Source: Zoogloea sp. (GTDB lineage Bacteria; Pseudomonadota; Gammaproteobacteria; Burkholderiales; Rhodocyclaceae). From it: a stretch of DNA of 64,000 bases. The notes below the pieces were generated by a model. It saw only the letters and a program-made list of their open reading frames with translations. It did not search any database and had not been told where the DNA came from. The stretch's first letter is position 1. Each line of letters opens with the position of its first letter. Location: assembly GCF_023150065.1 (NCBI RefSeq), contig NZ_JAKLLN010000005.1, positions 186,001 through 250,000 on the forward strand, written 5' to 3'. This document shows positions 26,049 through 38,211 of the stretch, piece after piece. A program made the translations under genes and the position numbers.

Positions 26049-28697
26049 ATGCCCCCGCGCCTTCGCCTTGGATATCCAGGCTTCTTCGTTCTTGTTGCCC
26101 TGGCCATTGGCGCGCCCCTGGCTTTTCTGCTGGTGGCAGCCCTTGGCGACCTGCACCGGCAGGCCGAGCGGGACGCCCGCAATGTGGTGGGCGTGCTCGA
26201 GGCGCGGCTGGAGGCCACCCTGCGCCGGGCCCAGGCGGGTCTTGAAGAGCTCGCCACCGATACCCCGCCGTCCGTCTTCGATGCCGATGTCTCCCCTGCC
26301 CAGCGTCAGCTGCTGCAGCGCCATCTGGCCCTCAAGGCCCGGCACTTTCCCGAGATCACCGGTTTTCGCCTGATCGACACCACCGGAGCCGTGCGCTACG
26401 CGTCGGAGATCGGGGAGCCCCGCGCGTCGGCTGCGGGGCGCAGTTATTTCGAGGCGCTGCGGGCCGATCCGGCGCTGCCGCTGGTGTTCTCCGAGGTGGC
26501 GGTGGGACGCATGGCGGGGCGGCCGCAGCTCTTCATGGCAGTGCCGATCCGCGACGACGCGGGGCGTTTCGCCGGGGTTGCCATGGCGCCGCTGGAGCTG
26601 GCCTACGTGGAAAGCCTGTTCAACGCCGTCGATCTGGGGGCGGGTGGGGTGATCACCTTCCGGCGTTCCGATGACGGCCGCCTGGTGCTGCGCCGCCCGG
26701 CCGAGGAGGGGCGGGTCAATCAGACCCTCAGCAACAACCCCATGCACATGCGGGTCGAGGCCGGCGAGCGGGAAGGGACCATCCGCTTCGAGGCCGCCAT
26801 CGACAAGACCGAGCGGGTGTATGCCTTCAAGCGCGTCGGAACCTATCCCTTCTACGTGGCTGCCGGCATTGCCAGCCGCGATTACCTGGCCCACTGGCAA
26901 CGCAACGCCGTCGGGGTGGTCGGGGCGACGACCCTCTTCCTGCTGCTGCTGGGCCTGCTGCTGGGGCGTCTGCACTTCACCGAGCAGAACCGCCGCCGGG
27001 CTGCCCGGGAGCTGCAGGCCAGCGAGGACCGCTTCCAGCTGCTGCTCAACTCGGTGGGGGAGGGCATCTGCGGCATCGACCGGGATGGGCGCCACCTGTT
27101 CTCCAATCCGGCGGCCCTGCAGATCCTCGGCTACCGCAGCGAGGCCGAGCTGCAGGGGCAGGATATTCCGGCGCTGCTGCACACCCACGACGGGGCGGGC
27201 CAGCCCCTGGCGCCCGACGCCTGCGTGATCCGCCGGGCGGTCAGCGTGGGCACCGCCGTGCATAGCAATGACGGGTTGTTCACCCGGGCCGACGGCAGCC
27301 TGCTGCCGGTGCGCTTCGATGCCTATCCGCTGGTCAAGGACGGGGCCCAGATGGGCGCCGTGCTGCTGTTTGCCGACATCACCGAACGTCGCCGCAACGA
27401 GGCGCGGATCGAGTTTCTGGCCCATCACGACCCCCTCACGGCCCTGCCCAACCGCCTGCTGGCGGAAGACCGCTTCGAGCAGGCCCGCGCCCATGCGGCC
27501 CGGGCGGGGGAGCGGGTCGCCCTGCTGTTTCTGGATCTGGACGGTTTCAAGACCATCAACGACTCCCTCGGTCACGACGTGGGGGACGAGATGCTCAAGG
27601 CCCTGGCCACCCGGCTGCGCCAGCAGCTCCGCGAGGCGGATACGGTGTGCCGCCTGGGGGGCGACGAGTTCCTGGTGATCCTGCCCGGGGTGCGCGACCT
27701 GGACGGCCTGACCCAGCGCATCGCCCGCCTGCTGGCCAGTGTTGAAGCGCCGGTGGTGCTGCCGGGGCGCCAGCTGTCCACCTCGGTGTCCATCGGGGTG
27801 GCCCTGTTTCCCGGGGACGGGCGGGATTTCACCACCCTGATGAAGAAGGCCGACACGGCCATGTACCACGCCAAGGACGCCGGCCGGAACACCTACCGCC
27901 TGTTTGACGAGGCCATGAACCAGCACGTTCAGGAATCCCTGCGCCTGCGCTCCAACTTCCAGCGCGGCCTCGACAACGGGGAGTTCGTGCTGCACTTCCA
28001 GCCCCTGCTCGACCTGCGCAGTGGCAAGGTGGTGGGGGCCGAAGCCCTGCTGCGCTGGCAGGACCCGGAGCGCGGCCTGCTGTCGCCGGGGTTGTTCATC
28101 CCGGTGGCCGAGAGCAGCGGCATGATCGTGCCCCTGGGGGCGTGGGTGCTGGGTGAGGCCTGCCGGCAGGCCGCGGCATGGCGGGCGTCGGGGTGGGATC
28201 TGATGGTGGCGGTGAACATTTCGGCCATCCAGTTCAAGCGTGGCGGCATCGAACAGACCGTGGCCGATGCCCTGCGCGACAGTGGCCTGCCAGCCCACCT
28301 GCTGGAGGTCGAGCTGACCGAGAGCACCCTGCTGCACCAGACCGACGAGGTGCTGGCCATCCTGCACCAGTTGCGCGAGTCCGGCGTGCGCCTGTCCATC
28401 GACGACTTTGGCACCGGCTATTCCAGCCTGGCCTATCTCAAGCGGCTGGCGGTCAACAAGCTCAAGATCGACCAGTCCTTCGTGCGCGACCTGACCAGCG
28501 ACCCCGAGGACTCGGCCATCGTGCGGGCCATCATCGACATGGCCCACAGCCTCAATCTCACCACCATCGCCGAAGGCGTGGAGAACGCCGAGGTGCTGGC
28601 GGTGCTGCGTCAGTTTGGCTGCGACGAGGCCCAGGGCTACTACTTCGCCCGTCCCCTGCCGGAAGCCGAATTCCGGCGCTACCTGGAGGCCCGGTAG
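26049..28697 (+). CDS. membrane GGDEF-EAL cyclic-di-GMP protein with Cache and PAS domains
   Basis: An 882-residue sensor: membrane helix (11-35), periplasmic dCACHE-like domain (36-290), second helix (about 295-318), PAS (about 328-455), GGDEF (about 455-620) and EAL (about 635-880). The GGDEF motif is intact (RLGGDEFLVIL near residue 539) and EAL is intact (GAEALLRW near 665; DDFGTGYSSLAYLKRL), so both synthesis and hydrolysis are possible. It stands alone and is not in an operon with the neighbours. Confidence 0.92.
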   Translation: MPPRLRLGYPGFFVLVALAIGAPLAFLLVAALGDLHRQAERDARNVVGVLEARLEATLRRAQAGLEELATDTPPSVFDADVSPAQRQLLQRHLALKARHFPEITGFRLIDTTGAVRYASEIGEPRASAAGRSYFEALRADPALPLVFSEVAVGRMAGRPQLFMAVPIRDDAGRFAGVAMAPLELAYVESLFNAVDLGAGGVITFRRSDDGRLVLRRPAEEGRVNQTLSNNPMHMRVEAGEREGTIRFEAAIDKTERVYAFKRVGTYPFYVAAGIASRDYLAHWQRNAVGVVGATTLFLLLLGLLLGRLHFTEQNRRRAARELQASEDRFQLLLNSVGEGICGIDRDGRHLFSNPAALQILGYRSEAELQGQDIPALLHTHDGAGQPLAPDACVIRRAVSVGTAVHSNDGLFTRADGSLLPVRFDAYPLVKDGAQMGAVLLFADITERRRNEARIEFLAHHDPLTALPNRLLAEDRFEQARAHAARAGERVALLFLDLDGFKTINDSLGHDVGDEMLKALATRLRQQLREADTVCRLGGDEFLVILPGVRDLDGLTQRIARLLASVEAPVVLPGRQLSTSVSIGVALFPGDGRDFTTLMKKADTAMYHAKDAGRNTYRLFDEAMNQHVQESLRLRSNFQRGLDNGEFVLHFQPLLDLRSGKVVGAEALLRWQDPERGLLSPGLFIPVAESSGMIVPLGAWVLGEACRQAAAWRASGWDLMVAVNISAIQFKRGGIEQTVADALRDSGLPAHLLEVELTESTLLHQTDEVLAILHQLRESGVRLSIDDFGTGYSSLAYLKRLAVNKLKIDQSFVRDLTSDPEDSAIVRAIIDMAHSLNLTTIAEGVENAEVLAVLRQFGCDEAQGYYFARPLPEAEFRRYLEAR

Positions 28698-28722
28698 CCG
28701 GCGCTGGGGTAAAGTGGCAGGC

Positions 28723-29124
28723 ATGCACGCCCCGCCACGCCTCTCCGAAGCCGACGTCGAATTCACCGCCATCCGCGCCCAGGGCGCGGGCGGGCAGAAC
28801 GTGAACAAGGTGTCCAGCGCTGTGCATCTGCGTTTCGACATCGCCGCCTCGGCGCTCCCCGACGTCATCAAGGCACGCCTGCTCCTGCTGGGGGACCAGC
28901 GGGTCAGCAAGGACGGGGTGGTGGTGATCAAGGCCCAGGAGTTCCGCAGCCTCGACAAGAACCGCGCCGAGGCCTTGCGCCGTCTGCAGGAACTGGTGGA
29001 CAGCGCCGCCCATGTGCCGAAAGCGCGTCGCCCCACCCGCCCGACGCGGGGCTCGGTCACCCGGCGCCTGGAGGGCAAGGCCCGCCGCAGCGCCGTCAAG
29101 GCCGGCCGCGGGCGGGTCGATTGA
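28723..29124 (+). CDS. arfB: alternative ribosome-rescue factor ArfB (YaeJ)
   Basis: A 133-residue peptidyl-tRNA hydrolase that frees ribosomes stalled on non-stop mRNA. It has the catalytic GGQ at 23-25 (AQGAGGQNVNKVSS) and the long basic C-terminal tail (residues 100-133, rich in Arg/Lys) that fits the mRNA channel. Length is typical for ArfB. ATG at 28723. Confidence 0.93.
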   Translation: MHAPPRLSEADVEFTAIRAQGAGGQNVNKVSSAVHLRFDIAASALPDVIKARLLLLGDQRVSKDGVVVIKAQEFRSLDKNRAEALRRLQELVDSAAHVPKARRPTRPTRGSVTRRLEGKARRSAVKAGRGRVD

Positions 29125-29211
29125 GGGCCGGAAGCGGCGGCGGGCTCTGCCGTCACCCAGCCATCACCTCCGCGTCACATCCGTGCAGCATGCCGCCGCA
29201 ACACTGCGTGC

Positions 29212-30426
29212 ATGGACCGCGCCGGACTCGTTTGCCAGGAAATCGCCCATCCACTGACCTACCTCCGGGTGGCCGTGGTGACGGAGACCTATCCACCTGA
29301 AATCAACGGGGTGGCGATGACCACCGGCCGCATGGTGGAAGGCCTGGTGGCCGCCGGCCACCGGGTGGACCTGATCCGCCCCCGCCAGGCCCACGAGGGT
29401 GGGGCCATCCAGCTGCCGGACGGGGCCGAGGGTGTCGAGGAGATGCTCTCCCGGGGCATCCCGTTGCCTCGCTACGCCAACCTGCAGCTCGGCCTGCCGG
29501 CTCGCAAGGTGCTGCTGCGGCGCTGGTCGACCCAGCGCCCGGACGTGGTCCAGGTGGTGACCGAAGGCCCCCTGGGCTGGTCGGCGCTGACCGCGGCACG
29601 CAAGCTGCGCCTGCCGGTGATCAGCGAGTTCCACACCAATTTCCATCGCTACAGTGGCCACTACGGGGTGGGCTGGCTGAAGCGCCCCATCGCCGCCTAC
29701 CTGCGCAAGTTCCACAACCGGGCCGACCTCACCCTGGTGCCCACGCGGGCCCTGTGCGGCGAGCTGGCCGGGCAGGGCATTGCCCGGGTGGACGTGGTGT
29801 CCCGGGGCGTGGATACCGTGCTGTTCGACCCGGCCCGGCGGAGCGCTTCCCTGCGCCGCAGCTGGGGCCTGGAAGAAGACGATCTGGCGGTGGTGTACGT
29901 GGGGCGCATCGCCCCCGAAAAGAATCTGGCCCTGCTGGAGAAGGCCTTCGAGGCGATCCGTGCCCGGCAGCCCCGGGCACGGCTCATCCTGGTGGGCAGC
30001 GGCCCGGCCCAGCAGGCGCTGCAGGCCCGTCAGCCGGCGGCGGTGTTCTGTGGTTCCAGGACGGGCGCCTTCCTGGCCGAGCACTACGCCAGCGGTGACC
30101 TCTTCCTGTTTCCCAGCCTCACCGAAACCTACGGCAACGTGGTGGCCGAGGCCCTGGCCAGCGGCCTGCCGGTGGTGGCCTACCGGGACGCGGCCGCCCA
30201 GGAGCTGATCGCCCACCGGGAGCACGGCTGGCTGGCCGAGCCCGGTGACGAGGCCGCCTTCATCGCCGGTGCCGTGGCCCTGGCTGATGCCCCCGAGCTG
30301 CGCGCCCGCCAGCGTCTGGCCGCGCGGGAAAGGGTGGCCAGCCTAGCCTGGCAGGCCATCGTCGAACGCCTGGTGACGCTCCAGCGCCAGGTCATCCTGA
30401 GTTCCCCCGTCTCCGCCCGGAGGTAA
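29212..30426 (+). CDS. GT4-family glycosyltransferase
   Basis: A 404-residue GT-B enzyme. The N-terminal acceptor domain (VAVVTETYPPEINGVAMTTGRM; EFHTNFHRYSGHYG) and C-terminal donor domain with VGRIAPEKNLALL and FPSLTETYGNVVAEALASGLPVVAY are typical of GDP-mannose or UDP-sugar dependent transferases acting on membrane lipids. A PAP2 phosphatase gene begins three bases later, suggesting a joint role in lipid or glycolipid synthesis. Confidence 0.88.
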   Translation: MDRAGLVCQEIAHPLTYLRVAVVTETYPPEINGVAMTTGRMVEGLVAAGHRVDLIRPRQAHEGGAIQLPDGAEGVEEMLSRGIPLPRYANLQLGLPARKVLLRRWSTQRPDVVQVVTEGPLGWSALTAARKLRLPVISEFHTNFHRYSGHYGVGWLKRPIAAYLRKFHNRADLTLVPTRALCGELAGQGIARVDVVSRGVDTVLFDPARRSASLRRSWGLEEDDLAVVYVGRIAPEKNLALLEKAFEAIRARQPRARLILVGSGPAQQALQARQPAAVFCGSRTGAFLAEHYASGDLFLFPSLTETYGNVVAEALASGLPVVAYRDAAAQELIAHREHGWLAEPGDEAAFIAGAVALADAPELRARQRLAARERVASLAWQAIVERLVTLQRQVILSSPVSARR

Positions 30427-30429
30427 GCC

Positions 30430-30954
30430 ATGTTCGCTCTGCCCGCCCGACTGCAGCTGCTCGATGACCGCCTGGCGGTACGCTCCAACCGCCTGTCCCG
30501 TTACCGTGGCTTGCGCGACCTGATGCGGGCGGTGAGCCGGCTCGGCGACGGGGTGGCCTGGTACACCCTGGCGGCCTGTCTGTACGCTCTGTTCGGTGCC
30601 GAGGCTCTGCCGGCCCTGCGCCACATGCTGGTGGCCGGTGTGATGGGGGTCGGGGTGTACAAGCTGCTCAAGACCCGCACCCTGCGCCCCCGCCCCTTCG
30701 AGGTGGTGAGCGACGTGGTGTGCGCCGGCTGCCCCCTGGACAAGTTCAGCTTCCCCTCCGGCCACACCCTGCATGCGGTGAGCTTCTCCCTGATTCTCGC
30801 CCATCACTTTCCGGCCCTGGCGCCAGCGGTCTTCGGCTTCGCCCTGCTGGTGGCCGCCTCCCGCCCCGTACTCGGGCTGCACTACCCCAGCGACGTGCTG
30901 GCGGGGGCGGCGATCGGTGCCTGCCTCGGCTTGGGCCTCATCGCACTGCTGTAA
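30430..30954 (+). CDS. PAP2-family membrane phosphatase
   Basis: A 174-residue phosphatidic-acid-type phosphatase. All three motifs are present: KTRTLRPRP, FPSGHTLH and SRPVLGLHYPSDVLAG. Several membrane helices are predicted. Spacing of three bases after the glycosyltransferase marks an operon. Confidence 0.88.
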   Translation: MFALPARLQLLDDRLAVRSNRLSRYRGLRDLMRAVSRLGDGVAWYTLAACLYALFGAEALPALRHMLVAGVMGVGVYKLLKTRTLRPRPFEVVSDVVCAGCPLDKFSFPSGHTLHAVSFSLILAHHFPALAPAVFGFALLVAASRPVLGLHYPSDVLAGAAIGACLGLGLIALL

Positions 30955-30969
30955 AGGGGGCAGAGCTCT

Positions 30970-31001
30970 CCCGTGGGGTCGAGTGAATTCGACCCCACGG
31001 G
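30970..31001. terminator. hairpin between convergent genes, same sequence as the 19.9-20.7 kb repeat ends
   Basis: CCCGTGGGGTCGA (30970-30982) and TCGACCCCACGGG (30989-31001) form a perfect 13-bp stem with a 6-nt loop. The arms equal the terminal motif of the repeat element at 19923-20692. It lies between convergent genes and could terminate both, although no T-run follows. Confidence 0.6.
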
Positions 31002-31053
31002 GCGTTCGAGCCGGCGTCCTTGCTTCCTGAAAACCTGTCCCCGTCAAACGCCT

Positions 31054-31914
31054 TCACGCCCTCAGGAAGAGATCTTCGGGCAGAGGCAGGCAGGTGCGCA
31101 GGATGCGGTTGGGGGTTTCGTCCAGGCGTGCCCGGGCGGCTAGGGGTTCCACCTCGGCGGTCCATCCCGGCAGTTCACCTTCCAGCAGGCGGCCGAGTTG
31201 GCCCAGGCGGCGGCCGGTGTGGCTGAGGTAGAGGTTGAAGCGACGCTGCACGCGCCGGTCCAGCAGCCGGGCCGCGTGGTACAGCCCGGCGTGCAGGTGG
31301 CTGCTGCGCAGCCAGCTTTCACCCCGGGTCAGGGTACTCAGGGCCTGCCCCACCCGCTCGGGGGGGCACTGAAAAGCCCGTGACATCAGCGGGATGAGGG
31401 TGCTGCCGGTGTCGCCGAGCAGTTGCGCAGGGCGGCTGAACAGGTGGTCGGCCACGTGGCGGTCCATGGCCCATTCGACGGCCACATGGGTGGTGATGTC
31501 CGATTCGAACCACAGGCGCTCGTGGGCGGGTACGAAGTGGTTGTGGGCGATGATGTCGGCCATCAGATGGCTGGCGTAGCCGAGCACGGCGGCGTGTTCG
31601 GTGTCGCTGCGGGCGGCATCCATCAGGGCGTGCAACTGGGGCCAGCGGTGGCTGCCGGTGAGCGCCTCGGCGCCGGCGCTGCGCGCGGTCAGGGCCACAT
31701 CGGGCAGGCAGGCCCCGGCCATCACCAGTTGGGGGTGGCGCCGGGCCAGGCGGCGCAGGGCCGGGTCGGCGAGGGGGATGGCCCACAGCAGCAGCTGGGC
31801 GAAATAGACGTGGGTATACAGGCCCCAGGCCAGGGCGTCGCTGCTGGTCAGCAGCAGGGGCAGCAGCCACAGCAGCTTCGAGCGGGTACGGCGGGGCAGG
31901 GCGGGCGCATCCAT
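31054..31914 (-). CDS. zinc-dependent phospholipase C-like protein
   Basis: A 286-residue exported protein. The signal peptide ends after ALA at residue 29, leaving Trp30 as the first mature residue (WGLYTHVYF). In the PF00882 zinc phospholipase C family the N-terminal Trp is a zinc ligand. Other ligand-like residues follow: His in YTHVYF, Asp in LPDVAL, His/Asp in YASHLMADIIAHNHF, and His/Glu in THVAVEWAMD. So an active trinuclear zinc site is plausible. ATG at 31914. Divergent from a hybrid kinase gene. Confidence 0.8.
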   Translation of the reverse strand: MDAPALPRRTRSKLLWLLPLLLTSSDALAWGLYTHVYFAQLLLWAIPLADPALRRLARRHPQLVMAGACLPDVALTARSAGAEALTGSHRWPQLHALMDAARSDTEHAAVLGYASHLMADIIAHNHFVPAHERLWFESDITTHVAVEWAMDRHVADHLFSRPAQLLGDTGSTLIPLMSRAFQCPPERVGQALSTLTRGESWLRSSHLHAGLYHAARLLDRRVQRRFNLYLSHTGRRLGQLGRLLEGELPGWTAEVEPLAARARLDETPNRILRTCLPLPEDLFLRA

Positions 31915-32105
31915 GGGGCGACTGTGCCCGGTGGCCGTGACAGGCACGTGCCAGGGAGGTGTCAGGCTGGTGAAGTTGCATGGCAGGACCCGCTGTGCCA
32001 CCCCGGCTGGGGTATCTTCATCTACAGACTTGCCAGTCGGCGCCGATAGCAAGTCATGCCTCCACGCGTGCCGCCCATGCTGTCAGCCCCTGCCCAAGCT
32101 GGAAC

Positions 32106-35525
<3,420 letters not shown>

Positions 35526-35634
35526 CGCGACGGGCAGGGCTGCCGGCGCCGGCGGAGGGCGTCAGCGCCGGAGGGTGCTGGCCTGGGGAGCATCGTGGTG
35601 CCCCATCCCTGGGGGCCACGCCCTGTCCTGGTTC

Positions 35635-35700
35635 ATAGGTATTTCGTATCGACTTCATTCCATCAATCAATTAGACCAATTTCCCGGGGTTTTCTAATAT
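35635..35700 (+). promoter_or_regulatory. OxyR site and promoter of ahpC
   Basis: The four OxyR tetranucleotide positions occur with exact N7 spacing: ATAG (35635), GTAT (35646), ATTC (35657), CAAT (35668), against the consensus ATAG/CTAT/ATAG/CTAT (12 of 16 matches). A -35-like TTAGAC (35671) and a -10-like TAATAT (35695-35700) follow directly, the arrangement of OxyR-activated promoters. Confidence 0.6.
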
Positions 35701-35751
35701 TCGTCCTGTCTGCTTCAACTTCATTCAACCAAGCACTCGGGAGCGCATCAC

Positions 35752-36315
35752 ATGGCCATCATCAACAGCACCGTCAAGCCCTTCGCCGCCACCGCCTACC
35801 TCAACGGCAAATTCGTCCCCGTGACCGACGCCGACCTGAAGGGCAAGTGGTCCGTGTTCTTCTTCTACCCGGCCGACTTCACCTTCGTGTGCCCCACCGA
35901 GCTGGGCGACATGGCCGACGTTTACCCGGAATTCCAGAAGCTGGGCGTCGAGGTGTACTCCGTGTCCACCGACACCCACTTCACCCACAAAGCCTGGCAC
36001 GACGCCTCCGACACCATCAAGAAGATCAACTACCCGATGATCGGCGACCCGACCGGCGCCATCACCCGCGGTTTCGACGTGATGATCGAGGAAGAGGGCC
36101 TGGCCCTGCGCGGCACCTTCGTGATCAACCCGGAAGGCCAGATCAAGGTTGCCGAGATTCACGACCTGGGCATCGGCCGTGATGCCTCCGAGCTGCTGCG
36201 CAAGGTGAAGGCCGCCCAGTACGTGGCCTCCCACCCGGGCGAGGTCTGCCCCGCCAAGTGGCAGGAAGGCGACGCCACCCTGGCTCCGTCCCTGGACCTG
36301 GTCGGCAAGATCTGA
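35752..36315 (+). CDS. ahpC: alkyl hydroperoxide reductase subunit C
   Basis: A 187-residue typical 2-Cys peroxiredoxin (AhpC/Prx1 class) that reduces H2O2 and organic peroxides. The peroxidatic Cys47 lies in FVCPTE and the resolving Cys166 in GEVCPAKW. Reduced by AhpF, encoded 89 bases downstream. A likely OxyR site lies about 80-120 bases upstream. Confidence 0.97.
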   Translation: MAIINSTVKPFAATAYLNGKFVPVTDADLKGKWSVFFFYPADFTFVCPTELGDMADVYPEFQKLGVEVYSVSTDTHFTHKAWHDASDTIKKINYPMIGDPTGAITRGFDVMIEEEGLALRGTFVINPEGQIKVAEIHDLGIGRDASELLRKVKAAQYVASHPGEVCPAKWQEGDATLAPSLDLVGKI

Positions 36316-36330
36316 TCCACCGGATTCCGG

Positions 36331-36361
36331 CGCCAGGCGCTTTCAGCGAGAGCGCCTGGCG
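36331..36361 (+). promoter_or_regulatory. stem-loop between ahpC and ahpF
   Basis: Perfect 11-bp stem (36331-36341 with 36351-36361) and a 9-nt loop, no T-run. Probably an mRNA-stabilising or processing hairpin that keeps ahpC expression above ahpF. Confidence 0.6.
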
Positions 36362-36404
36362 ACGCGATTCAACCCGAATCCCTCGCTAGAGAAAGGACAC
36401 CACC

Positions 36405-37958
36405 ATGCTCGACGCCACCATCAAGACCCAGCTCAAGGCCTACCTCGAGAAGCTCCAGCGCCCGATCGAACTGGTCGCCTCCCTGGACGACAGCGCCAAG
36501 GCCGAGGAGCTGCGCGGCCTGCTCAAGGACATCGCCGAGCTCTCCCCCAAGGTTGCCCTGCGCGACAACGGTACCCACGCCCTGCGCCCGTCCTTCGGCG
36601 TGGCCGAGCCGGGTGAGGCGCCGCGCATCCACTTTGCCGGCATCCCCATGGGGCACGAGTTCACCTCTCTGGTGCTGGCCCTGCTGCAGACCGGCGGCCA
36701 CCCGCCCAAGGTGGAGCAGGCGGTGATCGACCAGATCAAGGCCCTGCCCGGCCAGTTCAAGTTCGAGACCTTCATCTCCCTGTCCTGCCACAACTGCCCG
36801 GACGTGGTGCAGGCCCTCAACCTGATGGCCGTGCTCAACCCCGGCGTGACCAGCACCATGATCGACGGTGCGCTGTTCCAGGACGTGGTCAATGAACGCC
36901 AGATCATGGCCGTGCCCACCGTCTTCCTCAACGGCGAGAGTTTCGGCCAGGGCCGCATGACCATCGAGGAGATCCTCGCCAAGGTGGATACCGGCGCTTC
37001 GGCCCGGGCTGCCGGCGAGATCAGTGCCAAGGAGGCCTTTGACGTGCTGGTGGTGGGTGGTGGCCCGGCCGGCGCCGCGGCGGCGATCTACGCGGCCCGC
37101 AAGGGCATCCGCACCGGCGTGGTGGCCGAGCGCTTTGGCGGTCAGGTGATGGACACCCTGGGCATCGAGAACTTCATCTCGGTGAAGGAGACCGAAGGGC
37201 CCAAGCTCGCCGCAGCGCTGGAGCAGCACGTGAAGCAGTACGAGGTGGACCTGATGACCCTGCAGAAGGCCACCAAGCTGGTGGCCGGGGATCTGATCGA
37301 GATCCAGCTGGAGAACGGCGCGACCCTGAAGAGCAAGTCGGTGATCCTGTCCACCGGGGCCCGCTGGCGCGAGATGAACGTGCCCGGCGAGAAGGAGTAC
37401 AAGGCCAAGGGCGTGTGCTTCTGCCCCCACTGCGACGGCCCCCTGTTCAAGGGCAAGCGCGTGGCGGTGATCGGCGGGGGCAACTCGGGTGTCGAGGCGG
37501 CCATCGACCTGGCCGGCATCGTCGCCCACGTCACCCTGCTGGAGTTTGCCGACACCCTGCGCGCCGACGCGGTGCTGCAGAAGAAGCTCTACAGCCTGCC
37601 CAACGTCACGGTGATCAAGTCGGCCCTGACCACCGAAGTGACCGGCGACGGCCAGAAGGTGAATGGCATCCGCTACAAGGACCGGGTCAGCGGTGCCGAG
37701 CAGCTGGTGGAGCTGGAAGGCATTTTCGTGCAGATCGGCCTGCTCCCCAACACCGACTGGCTGAAGGGTTCCATCGAGCTGTCGGACCGGGGCGAGGTCA
37801 TCATCGACGCCAAGGGCGCCACCTCGGTGCCGGGGGTGTTTGCGGCGGGGGACTGCACCACGGTGCCCTACAAGCAGATCATCATCGCCATGGGGGCGGG
37901 TGCCACTGCGTCCCTGAGCGCCTTCGACCACCTCATCCGCAGCTCGGCGCCGGCCTGA
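36405..37958 (+). CDS. ahpF: alkyl hydroperoxide reductase subunit F
   Basis: A 517-residue NAD(P)H flavoprotein that re-reduces AhpC. The N-terminal double thioredoxin-like domain carries C128-HN-C131; the FAD domain starts with [12 protein letters not shown] (217-228); the thioredoxin-reductase-type disulfide is C340-PH-C343; the NADH site is [12 protein letters not shown]. Full length for AhpF, with AGAAAGG upstream of the ATG. Confidence 0.97.
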   Translation: MLDATIKTQLKAYLEKLQRPIELVASLDDSAKAEELRGLLKDIAELSPKVALRDNGTHALRPSFGVAEPGEAPRIHFAGIPMGHEFTSLVLALLQTGGHPPKVEQAVIDQIKALPGQFKFETFISLSCHNCPDVVQALNLMAVLNPGVTSTMIDGALFQDVVNERQIMAVPTVFLNGESFGQGRMTIEEILAKVDTGASARAAGEISAKEAFDVLVVGGGPAGAAAAIYAARKGIRTGVVAERFGGQVMDTLGIENFISVKETEGPKLAAALEQHVKQYEVDLMTLQKATKLVAGDLIEIQLENGATLKSKSVILSTGARWREMNVPGEKEYKAKGVCFCPHCDGPLFKGKRVAVIGGGNSGVEAAIDLAGIVAHVTLLEFADTLRADAVLQKKLYSLPNVTVIKSALTTEVTGDGQKVNGIRYKDRVSGAEQLVELEGIFVQIGLLPNTDWLKGSIELSDRGEVIIDAKGATSVPGVFAAGDCTTVPYKQIIIAMGAGATASLSAFDHLIRSSAPA

Positions 37959-37984
37959 GTGAGCGGAAAAAACGGGGAGGGGGC

Positions 37985-38012
37985 TTGCCATGCGGCTCTC
38001 GGGCCGTATAAT
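37985..38012 (+). promoter_or_regulatory. sigma-70 promoter of tRNA-Val
   Basis: TTGCCA (37985-37990) and a perfect TATAAT (38007-38012) separated by 16 bp. A G+C-rich stretch (CCGCCCCC) follows the -10 as in stringent-type promoters. Start expected near 38019, 56 bases before the tRNA. Confidence 0.8.
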
Positions 38013-38074
38013 CCGCCCCCTTCTTTCCCGCCGCCGGACAGCCTCTGGCACTGGCGGCATTCTGGGAAAGGCCT

Positions 38075-38151
38075 GCGTCCTTAGCTCAGCTGGTTAGAGC
38101 GCCACGTTGACATCGTGGAGGTCGGCGGTTCGATTCCGTCAGGACGCACCA
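38075..38151 (+). tRNA. tRNA-Val (anticodon GAC)
   Basis: 77-nt cloverleaf. Acceptor arms GCGTCCT (38075-38081) and AGGACGC (38141-38147) pair perfectly; the anticodon stem CCACG/CGTGG encloses TTGACAT with GAC at 38109-38111; the T-loop is GTTCGATTC; CCA is encoded at 38149-38151. Followed by an intrinsic terminator. Confidence 0.96.
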
Positions 38152-38163
38152 GGCCCCATTCCG

Positions 38164-38188
38164 AAACCCGCCCGCGTGGCGGGTTTTT
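38164..38188 (+). terminator. terminator of tRNA-Val
   Basis: AAACCCGCC (38164-38172) pairs with GGCGGGTTT (38178-38186) over a 5-nt loop; the stem runs into a TTTTT tail. It can also serve the convergent methyltransferase gene. Confidence 0.88.
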
Positions 38189-38211
38189 GCTGTCCACCCG
38201 CCCGGTCCGGG

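Noticed and set aside
38075-38151. tRNA-Val as the ICE attachment site
   Set aside because: The tRNA is followed by its own terminator and by chromosomal genes for 8 kb before ICE genes begin.
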